Origin: Dehalococcoidia bacterium
Lineage (GTDB): Bacteria; Chloroflexota; Dehalococcoidia; Lucifugimonadales; Lucifugimonadaceae
DNA length: 38,088 nt
NCBI GenBank assembly: GCA_028281895.1
Contig: JANQIZ010000137.1
Span: 1 to 38,088 of the forward strand
Direction of reading: 5' to 3'
Part shown: positions 8,470 to 16,125 of the stretch, piece by piece
Layout: each line of letters begins with the position of its first letter
Position numbering within the stretch: the first letter of the stretch is position 1
Notes under the pieces: generated by a model
The model's input: only the letters and a program-made list of their open reading frames with translations
What the model was told of the DNA's origin: nothing
Database searches by the model: none
Made by a program: the position numbers and the translations under genes

Positions 8470-9447
8470 ATGGCAACTGAACGTTTTCCACGGATACTGA
8501 TAGTAACTAACAAGTCAGACATCACGACCGATCTGGTGGTCCGGGAGCTACGACGCCGAAGGGTAGACTTTTTTCGATTCAACACCGAGGAATTCGCCAC
8601 TGCTGCACGGGTGCACTACTCGCCGACGATCGACGGTGTTGAGGGAATCCTTAGTACATCATCGGGATCGTACAATCTTGGAGAGGTGACCGGTGTGTTG
8701 TACCGGCGCCCTGGTGAGCCCGACACGTCGCATGTCATCCGAGACGCGGCCAGCTTCGCGGATCGAGAGGCGGTATCCACACTTGAGGGACTATGGGAGT
8801 GTATGCAAGGAGTATGGATCAGCAGACCATCATCCATCCGTAAAGCGGAACATAAACCCCTTCAAATTCAAGTCGCGAAACAATTGGGGTTTTTAGTACC
8901 GGCCACGTTGGTGACTAATGATCTAGAGAGGCTTCAATTATTTCGCAACAATCGAGATGAAATAATAGCAAAGTCAGTTTCCCACGGCCGCATACAGTCT
9001 GATCACTATCACGCAGCGGTTTTCGCTGTGAAGCTTGACAACTCAGAGCAAGTGACCCGGAACGAAGTCGCTGCAACGCCAAGCATCTATCAGGGCTTCA
9101 TCCACAAGAAGGCTGATTACAGAGTGACAATAATAGGAAGATCTGTCTTTGTTGCGAGGATAGATTCTCTGCAACATCCGGACGCTGTTGTTGATTGGCG
9201 GCGTGCCGGGTCGGGAAAACTAACCATCACCCCGGCAAAATTGCCTGACAGTATCATCAAATCTTGTTTTCAAATGGTTCGTGCGTTTGACCTGAAATTC
9301 TCTTCCATCGATTTGATTGAGAACCAAGATAGTAATTTCGCTTTCTTGGACTTGAACCCCAATGGGCAGTGGGGGTGGTTGCAGCTGAAGACTGGCGAAT
9401 CGTATGCAGCGGCCTTCGTCAACGAGTTGATCAAGGCGACCGAGTAG
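8470..9447 (+). CDS. MvdD/TgmB-like ATP-grasp peptide maturase (graspetide ligase)
   Basis: RILIVTNKSDITTDLVVRELRRRRVDFFRFNTEEF (N-terminal domain), VLYRRPGEP, IRKAEHKPLQIQVAKQLGFLVPATLVTND, and C-terminal FSSIDLIENQDSNFAFLDLNPNGQWGWLQ (ATP-grasp metal-binding DxN/LDLNPNGQW). Confidence 0.87.
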   Translation: MATERFPRILIVTNKSDITTDLVVRELRRRRVDFFRFNTEEFATAARVHYSPTIDGVEGILSTSSGSYNLGEVTGVLYRRPGEPDTSHVIRDAASFADREAVSTLEGLWECMQGVWISRPSSIRKAEHKPLQIQVAKQLGFLVPATLVTNDLERLQLFRNNRDEIIAKSVSHGRIQSDHYHAAVFAVKLDNSEQVTRNEVAATPSIYQGFIHKKADYRVTIIGRSVFVARIDSLQHPDAVVDWRRAGSGKLTITPAKLPDSIIKSCFQMVRAFDLKFSSIDLIENQDSNFAFLDLNPNGQWGWLQLKTGESYAAAFVNELIKATE

Positions 9448-9470
9448 ATCCACTAACAGGACCATTAGGC

Positions 9471-10016
9471 ATGGCACGAGCTTCTGACGAAATCTTGCAG
9501 GCATTGACGAGTCAGGATACGGAGGTGATCGATCAATCCCTGACATTAGCTCGGTGGTTCTACGAAAGTGAAGGGGCACGCGAGACCGCAATCGAAGGTA
9601 AGTTGACAACATTGCTTGGATTCTCGGGGATTGCCACGACCGTACTCATAGCCTCGACTGGATTCCTGTTGGATCTCAGTTCGGATTGGTCAGACTGGAG
9701 GCGCGCAGTGATTGCTGGACTCTTCGTCATGGTCGGAGCCACGTTCTTGGAGGGCATACGATACGTGTGGAAAGGTCTACGTGTCAGTGGTGCTGCCTAC
9801 CCTACGACCGAGCTTGTCAGCCGATACCAAAGTGCCAAATCGATTGAAATGAAGAAACAGGCGGTCGCAGATCTACTGGCCGCACGTGATTTCAATAGGG
9901 CACGTTCAACTCAGAAGGCGTTGTGCCTTGCGCGTGCGCAATGGCGATTTGGAGCGTTCATGGTCACTGGCGTGGGGCTGGCGATGTTGTCCGTGCTGCT
10001 GGGCCTTACGGTGTGA
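9471..10016 (+). CDS. Small membrane protein (2-3 TM) following the ATP-grasp gene
   Basis: Hydrophobic segments LTTLLGFSGIATTVLIASTGFLL, WRRAVIAGLFVMVGATFLEG and WRFGAFMVTGVGLAMLSVLLGLTV. Met at 9471 follows an AGGA motif; the ORF track begins further upstream. Confidence 0.75.
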   Translation: MARASDEILQALTSQDTEVIDQSLTLARWFYESEGARETAIEGKLTTLLGFSGIATTVLIASTGFLLDLSSDWSDWRRAVIAGLFVMVGATFLEGIRYVWKGLRVSGAAYPTTELVSRYQSAKSIEMKKQAVADLLAARDFNRARSTQKALCLARAQWRFGAFMVTGVGLAMLSVLLGLTV

Positions 10017-10502
10017 AGCTGGTGGGGATTGTCGGTTCTTGGCAGGTTCGGTGTATACGTGAGTGTGCACCGGGACTGTTCAGCGAAAATACACGCGAGT
10101 GATGGCTGATCTCCGTGGTGCCGACAACGCAGTTCTGACCTCTGCCATACTCACACTAGGTAGAGGGTTAGTCTCCGGGTTTCATCCGGCAGTTATGGCT
10201 CTACCTATTTGTTGCCCCAGTGCGGATCGGCTGCAGCCGGTTGCGGGTGCAACGCGTGAGTGCTTACTGCCGTACTCCTACCATGCAGCTTCGACTCTGT
10301 GGCTGGCCACCTCCAAAAGACGGGAACCAAGTCCAGTTCACATACTCGTACCCGAGTCAACTCGGGGAGGACAACCTAATCCTCACGCCGTATTTAGTAG
10401 GTACGCTGCCGCGCTTGTAGTTAACACTTGAGTGAAGCAAGGTCGGTCCTCGTATTCTTGCCGGCACCGATTTGTGATTCTCAGTGAAAATGTATTCACG
10501 GA

Positions 10503-10949
10503 TCATTTGTGGAGACACTCATCACGACACCCATACTGCTCTTGGATCTCGGCCGTGAATCCCCAAGAATTCGCCTTCATGTCAGCTGACCCGCAAGGAT
10601 TATTGCCGGCTTCATTGTCGGCTAGCGTGACAGCATGTCCGAATTCATGGGCGATTGTGCCCCTAACGAATGTGTCCGAATGACTCGATAGATCGCACCA
10701 GCAGAACGTGATCGAGTATGGAGGCTCTCCAGGTACGCCGGACGTGACTCCGAATAGTCGTCGTTTCCCGAGTTCTGCTATGGCTTGTTTCCTCAGAGAA
10801 TCCCAGTATTGGATCTCTGTTATTGAACTGAGTATTTCGTTCAGACGGGACACATCATCACTAGCTAGCCGGTCGAGCACGTTTGAGAGCTCTCTCATCA
10901 AGCGGGGAGAGGCCAGGGCCTGAGTCACCCGGTCAAGTCGATCATCCAT
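10503..10949 (-). CDS. Zinc metallopeptidase-like protein (HEFGH)
   Basis: GTIAHEFGHAVTLADNEAG (HExxH) in a 148-aa ORF. Confidence 0.65.
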   Translation of the reverse strand: MDDRLDRVTQALASPRLMRELSNVLDRLASDDVSRLNEILSSITEIQYWDSLRKQAIAELGKRRLFGVTSGVPGEPPYSITFCWCDLSSHSDTFVRGTIAHEFGHAVTLADNEAGNNPCGSADMKANSWGFTAEIQEQYGCRDECLHK

Positions 10950-11069
10950 TGTTAGTGGTTGTACTTACGCCATGGAGGATCGCCTGTTTCACCAAATGCC
11001 GGGTCGGCGCGATCCTGTTGACCGTCGCCCGGTTTGCACGCCACCAGTTGTCTTTGGAGTCACCTTGCG

Positions 11070-11704
11070 ATGACTGTTTCAGGAAATAGATTGAAGAATG
11101 GTAAGAATCCTTCGATCGCTACGGTTCCGGAAGTCTACATCGTTGAATCCCTTCCCCCGGAAGATGTTCGATCAAATCTGAGAGAGGGAATCGTGATCAA
11201 GCGCATGCTTCAACTTGGCGGTCGGTTCCCCCGATACAAGTATGTTGAAGATATCGGCGGCCTGAGCGATGCCCTTCGTTCATTCGGCAAATCCCACTAC
11301 CGGTACTTACACATTTCATGCCACGGAGGCGCACGCGAGCTTGAACTGGCTCGTGAAGGAATCACGATTCAAGATTTCGGAGCAATTGCGACACCTCATC
11401 TGGGAGGGAAGCGCCTATTTCTTTCGACATGTTTGGCGACAAACAGCCTGATGGCATCGACCGTGCTAAAGGATTCGGATTGTAGGTCTATCGCCGGGCC
11501 CGACGGAGAAGTTGGTTTTGACGATGCTGCCATAATGTGGCCGCCTTCTACTACTTGATGTTCGGTAGTGAAGCGACTTCGATGAAAGGAGACGTGATCC
11601 GGCAGGTGTTGATGCGCCTAACAGAACTCTTCCGCGTGCCAATGAACTACTACGGGAAATCGACCGCGAGCAAACGGGGTTACAAGCTGTTCAATACCGG
11701 GTAA
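11070..11704 (+). pseudogene. CHAT-like (caspase-fold) protease with an apparent -1 nt frameshift
   Basis: Frame 1 reads YRYLHISCHGGARELELAREGITIQDF...GGKRLFLSTCLATN...EVGFDDAAIMW (His-Gly and STC dyad). Continuation in another frame from about 11543: AAFYYLMFGSEATSMKGDVIRQVLMRLTELFRVPMNYYGKSTASKRGYKLFNTG* (stop 11702-11704). Confidence 0.7.
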
Positions 11705-11866
11705 GTCGGCGACGAGGTTACGTTGGAGCCGAAGAGGGAGTGAATCGGCCTGTTGACGTAGTCAGGTGCCGTGGCATGTACCACGGGACACCTGATCCCA
11801 GAGTTGCCAGTGACTGCTAGATTAATGTCATGCCGCATCGTTCTTTGTGTTGAATCATGCCTCAGC

Positions 11867-12091
11867 CTAATCCGATTCCTGAGGATTCCATCCAAAGTGG
11901 CGAAAAGCCTCCTGAATGACGGGCAACTTGTTAGACGGGCAAGGCTTCGCACGGCGTCGAGTTCCTCGATTCCAGGCCCTGTTTACCGGGATATTGCTCA
12001 GCTCCTTTGCGTGCGCAATGTGACAAGTCTCAACTCTCATACCGCGGTTCTGCAACACCCAGTCGATGATCTGTCTGTACGTCCCGTTCAT
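11867..12091 (-). CDS. Small Cys/His-containing protein coupled to the DUF6602-like gene
   Basis: MNGTYRQIIDWVLQNRGMRVETCHIAHAKELSNIPVNRAWNRGTRRRAKPCPSNKLPVIQEAFRHFGWNPQESD. Its ATG overlaps the upstream stop (ATGA at 12091-12088). Confidence 0.7.
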   Translation of the reverse strand: MNGTYRQIIDWVLQNRGMRVETCHIAHAKELSNIPVNRAWNRGTRRRAKPCPSNKLPVIQEAFRHFGWNPQESD

Positions 12092-12879
12092 TCTGCACCT
12101 GTCATGTATTTTGAGTAGTCGATCGCAGGCACAGTGCCGAGGCCCTGGAGTATTTCAAGCAGGCCGAAAAGCAAAGAAACGAGCGACAGCTCCGGAGCGA
12201 AAAATTGGATGGCAGGTCTTCCATCATTGCTGTACTCGACGGAAACCGTCCCGTGTGACAGTGCACATACCAGATCGAGATGGCTGTCGGTATCTGACGA
12301 TTCCAGCGAGGATTCGAACGGCTCGCCAAATGGCGGATCCCAGGATGATCTGGTGGCCATCAACCCGCCGATAATTCGGAGTGGTGGCCTTGGATCGTAA
12401 GCACCTCCGGCGTGCACTATCGGGACGCTTGACCGGTGCAGGCGACGAACTGAAGCGATCTTGTCTGCTGCGTACTCCACGTCCCTGCGAGTCACCTGCT
12501 GCTTGACTTCCATCGCGGCGTAGACGCTCTCGGCCGGAATGTATTTCTGGCCTCCGGATTCAAATAGAAGCGGTGAGTATTGCCGGTCAAGGATCAAAAG
12601 GTCAATCTGATCGCTCAGTCCTCCGGTCGAGTCCATCACAATTCCAGAATCAACCTGGTAGCGTACCGGCAGGTAGGCGCGAAGGAACGAACGCCAGTTC
12701 TCTTCCGTTGCCGATCCTTTCACAACGGGCTGGTCGAAGGTCTCACCTACACCCCGGAGAACCGTAAGCATCTCGGTCTGCTTGGTACGGAACAGACTCG
12801 TGAGAGTCGGACCTGAACCTCCGGTTTCGATTGGACTCACCACAACACCTCGTTCCAGGTGCTGCGAGTTAGTGACCAT
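12088..12879 (-). CDS. DUF6602-like protein (putative PD-(D/E)XK nuclease fold)
   Basis: EENWRSFLRAYLPVRYQVDSGIVMDSTGGLSDQIDLLILDRQYSPLLF...YIPAESVYAAMEVKQQ, matching the D...ExK pattern of DUF6602 proteins. Confidence 0.7.
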   Translation of the reverse strand: MVTNSQHLERGVVVSPIETGGSGPTLTSLFRTKQTEMLTVLRGVGETFDQPVVKGSATEENWRSFLRAYLPVRYQVDSGIVMDSTGGLSDQIDLLILDRQYSPLLFESGGQKYIPAESVYAAMEVKQQVTRRDVEYAADKIASVRRLHRSSVPIVHAGGAYDPRPPLRIIGGLMATRSSWDPPFGEPFESSLESSDTDSHLDLVCALSHGTVSVEYSNDGRPAIQFFAPELSLVSLLFGLLEILQGLGTVPAIDYSKYMTGAE

Positions 12880-13598
12880 GTGGCTCTCGCGGCGATGTCG
12901 GACCTCTCTTGATTGTTCAGGTCGTTCGAGATTATGTTCGCACTGTTCGCCGGATCGACAATGCGGTGCCTCGCGATTTCCGTGGCGATCCAGTTCCAGA
13001 GGTGACCGAGGTGCTCGGCGACCCCGGTCCGTCTTCGACCCTTCATGGCCTCAAGGACAACCAGCTCTAGATAGATAGACGGAAACTCCAGACCGTGCAG
13101 TCGTCGCCAAACCTTGAGAGCTCGAATCTCTCGCTGAAGCCCGGACCCTTTGACGATGCTTATATGTCGGTCTATGTTGGTGCGTGTCCAGGTTTTTGTA
13201 CGCTGCCGATACAGACTATGGTCTCCAGACTGCCCGGAGTGTTTCCTTGCAGGAACGACGTCAACCTTCAAACCTCGAATCGTGAGCCCGATGGAAACGT
13301 CCTGGCGTCGGGGAGCAAGCTGGGCCTGTTGCAGAGCTCGATACAGGGATCCGTAAATCTGAGCCAGCGGGCGGCTCCGACCAGATCTAATGGAAACGAA
13401 GAGGTCAAGATCCGTCCCTCCGCGAATGGTGGTTCCCTTCGCAAACGAGCCAGAACGATTGATTCCGAGCAACCCTTGCCCGGCCCACCTCTGTATATGT
13501 GGCTGGAGGTCGCCGCTGACCATTTCCACCTGATGAAAATGGTCAGCGGGCAGGGCATATTTGCTGAGCACGCTTGCCAAGTATGCGTTGGGAGTCAT
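12837..13598 (-). CDS. Nucleotidyltransferase with CD-NTase/SMODS-like active site
   Basis: GSFAKGTTIRGGTDLDLFV (GSx..GT...DxD) and a third Asp in LKVDVVPA. Overlaps the downstream DUF6602-like gene. Confidence 0.75.
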   Translation of the reverse strand: MTPNAYLASVLSKYALPADHFHQVEMVSGDLQPHIQRWAGQGLLGINRSGSFAKGTTIRGGTDLDLFVSIRSGRSRPLAQIYGSLYRALQQAQLAPRRQDVSIGLTIRGLKVDVVPARKHSGQSGDHSLYRQRTKTWTRTNIDRHISIVKGSGLQREIRALKVWRRLHGLEFPSIYLELVVLEAMKGRRRTGVAEHLGHLWNWIATEIARHRIVDPANSANIISNDLNNQERSDIAARATWSLTRSTWNEVLW

Positions 13599-13690
13599 GG
13601 CATGTCTGGTTGCTCGGTGTAGAAGACTGAACGAATAATAGCGAATGCTTCATATTGCTCGTGGCCGCCCAGTTTGATTGCTGAATTACG

Positions 13691-14452
13691 GTGGCTCGAC
13701 AGAAAACAATCCGGAATCAGCCCATGAGGAAAAGTTCGAATTCAGAGACTCGCGCTATTGCGAGCCGTCGGGATTCATTTACCGTCTCCAGCACCAGCTT
13801 GCCGGTACTGGAATTCCGGGAAAGGTTGATGGCGTGGGGGCCGTCCGGTTTCCAACACTACCCATGGAGGAAGAAGCTGCCGCTCTGGAAGGGTCTGCTC
13901 GTTGAGGTGATGCTCCAGAGGACCCGTGCCGACCAGGTCGCGCCATCTTTCCGGTGTCTGGACTCGTGTTTTCCTACCGCCCGATCTCTCAGGAATATGG
14001 ACGAATCTGGAGCACGGGATCTCATTGGGCCTCTGGGCCTCAGCTGGAGAATTCCTCTGTTTGTAGAACTCTGCAGGGAGATTGCTGAGCACGGCGGACG
14101 CCTGCCACGAGATATGTCGGCTCTGCAGAACTTGCCGGGTGTTGGTCCCTATGCAGCGGGCGCGGCGTTGAGTCTTCACGGCGAAACACGGGCCGTGATT
14201 GTCGATTCCAACGTCGTCCGTGTTCTGTGTCGGTTTCTCGGTGTGCCGTTCGATGGCGAAACAAGACGCAAGAAATGGGTCGAAGAGGCGTTGGAGCATC
14301 TCACACCGGAAAACGACTTCCGTGCCTTCAACTACGCGCTACTGGACCTAGCGATGCAGGTTTGCCGCCCGCGCAGACCGGATTGCGGCATCTGCCCGCT
14401 TCAGACACTTTGCAGGACTGGCTCGGACGTGCCGGTGGCCAGTGGCAGCTGA
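13691..14452 (+). CDS. HhH-GPD DNA glycosylase with Fe-S cluster, Mig (T/G mismatch)-like
   Basis: LPGVGPYAAGAALSLHGETRAVIVDSNVVRVLCR and C-x6-C-x2-C-x5-C (CRPRRPDCGICPLQTLC). Tyr occupies the EndoIII Lys/MutY Ser position in GVGxY. Confidence 0.9.
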   Translation: MARQKTIRNQPMRKSSNSETRAIASRRDSFTVSSTSLPVLEFRERLMAWGPSGFQHYPWRKKLPLWKGLLVEVMLQRTRADQVAPSFRCLDSCFPTARSLRNMDESGARDLIGPLGLSWRIPLFVELCREIAEHGGRLPRDMSALQNLPGVGPYAAGAALSLHGETRAVIVDSNVVRVLCRFLGVPFDGETRRKKWVEEALEHLTPENDFRAFNYALLDLAMQVCRPRRPDCGICPLQTLCRTGSDVPVASGS

Positions 14453-16032
14453 CTCTCTTCCGCGGGATTCTTCCAACTGAGTATCTGATGGACTATTTCC
14501 GCGATCTGGTATGCAAGGAACGGCGGCACTGCGTTTCCGACCTGCACATATTGCTGAGTCCTGTTCCCCTCGAAGTAGTAGTTGTCAGGGAAGGTCTGGA
14601 GGCGTGCTGCTTCTCGAACTGTGAGTGAGCGGCACTGCAGTGGGTCCGGATGAATGAAGTAGTGGCCATCCTTTGATATGTGAGAAGTTATGGTTGTCGC
14701 CGGTCGGTCCCACAGTTGGACTCTGAACCTGTCCGTGAAGCTGCCCGATTTCGCGTTCCGGTGGGCAGGCAATAGTACTGGAGGAAAGTCAGGGAGCTTT
14801 GGGCTTCGATCTTTCATCAGAGCAAAACACGCAGCGAAAAGATACCTCTGAAGATCGGAAGGCATGTGACTCCGAGCGTGATGATTCAGCACACCGTTGA
14901 GTTTGCTGTCGAATATCCAGTTGCGAAGGTGCTCTGACTCAGGTGAGAACGTACCGGACACGTACAGGTCTGATCCCGTTCCGAGTTCATTGTCCAAGAC
15001 CTGGTCAAGAGTTTCCTGAATGGCATTCAAAACCTCGGGCTCGATGTTCCCTTCACTAGACAGGTCGCTCCATCGCACAGTGGCATCAGCATCGCCCATC
15101 AGGCACTGCTGCCACGTTCCGGCGGTCCTGAACCGGGGTGATACTGATCCCCTCAGCGTTGGAAGTCCGCCGATCACTCCGGACACGGGCACCGGTGAGA
15201 ATTCCTTCAGCACGGGTATGTCACTCACAGACCCGTATGCCGCGAGGTCTTTTCTGATCCCAACGATGATCAGCCTGTGGCGAGCTTGGGGGACTCCGTG
15301 ACGTTCCGCCCTGATGACGAAATCGCCTGCGTCCGTCGAATCTGCGTCGCGGCCTGAGTAGTCGGTTATGGGTGTGAGTAGATACTCGGGTTGCTTCAGC
15401 GCGTGCTGTGATAGTCGAGCTGCTGCAGGATCCGCCAGGTCACGGAGTATCAGATCGATTGTCCGTTGGCCATCTGCGACTGATGAAAGCAGTCCCTTCA
15501 CGTTCTCAAAGACGAACACCGCGGGAGCGTGATCGGCCAGTATCTGGAGGTACTCCCTGTAGAGGAAATGTCGGTGGTCCGCCGCGTATTTCGCAGGGTC
15601 TTCACCCCGGATTCGGGAGCGACCGACGAGTGAATAGACCTGGCAGGGCGGTCCTCCGAGGAGGACCCATTCGCTCGCTCCGTCCAGCGCTGCCTCGATT
15701 CGTCCTGCAACAGTTGTGCGATGAACTTCGCCTAGCGTTGCGTTCCAAGAGACCAGACCGGCGGCGTTCGCGGCCTCGACATGTCGATTGAAAAGCTCGC
15801 GTTGATCGATCTCCTGCCGTAGGTAGCGGTAATAGTCACCGCGAGCGTCAGAATCCAGCTCGCGGAAAAAACTGCGCAATTCCAGCGTTCGGTGAGCCGA
15901 GTCATCCTTCTCGATTGAAAGTGCGACGCGAAAAGGGCTCGAATCTCGGTTGTCGAGACAAGCGGAAAACCCCTCACCGAGTCCTCCTGGACCGGCGAAA
16001 AGGTCTACGACTGGTATTGGCATCGCCACCAA
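14401..16032 (-). CDS. C5-cytosine-specific DNA methyltransferase
   Basis: VVDLFAGPGGLGEGFSA (motif I), WVLLGGPPCQVYSLVGRSR (motif IV, PCQ), VFVFENVKGLLS (ENV), RHGVPQARHRLIIVG (QxRxR), LTVREAARLQTFPDNY...QVGNAVPPFLA (motifs IX/X). Confidence 0.97.
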   Translation of the reverse strand: MVAMPIPVVDLFAGPGGLGEGFSACLDNRDSSPFRVALSIEKDDSAHRTLELRSFFRELDSDARGDYYRYLRQEIDQRELFNRHVEAANAAGLVSWNATLGEVHRTTVAGRIEAALDGASEWVLLGGPPCQVYSLVGRSRIRGEDPAKYAADHRHFLYREYLQILADHAPAVFVFENVKGLLSSVADGQRTIDLILRDLADPAAARLSQHALKQPEYLLTPITDYSGRDADSTDAGDFVIRAERHGVPQARHRLIIVGIRKDLAAYGSVSDIPVLKEFSPVPVSGVIGGLPTLRGSVSPRFRTAGTWQQCLMGDADATVRWSDLSSEGNIEPEVLNAIQETLDQVLDNELGTGSDLYVSGTFSPESEHLRNWIFDSKLNGVLNHHARSHMPSDLQRYLFAACFALMKDRSPKLPDFPPVLLPAHRNAKSGSFTDRFRVQLWDRPATTITSHISKDGHYFIHPDPLQCRSLTVREAARLQTFPDNYYFEGNRTQQYVQVGNAVPPFLAYQIAEIVHQILSWKNPAEESQLPLATGTSEPVLQSV

Positions 16033-16125
16033 CTTGATCGGAACTCGGTGTTTGCTCTCACCGGAGTGTAGATCAATTCCGGTGAATGCGCGATTGTTGC
16101 GTCGGCGGCGGGTCGATTGCTGCCG

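Noticed and set aside
10063-10683. Plus-strand ORFs at 10063-10431 and 10432-10683
   Set aside because: Low-quality composition; the second is antisense to the metallopeptidase. No supporting motifs.
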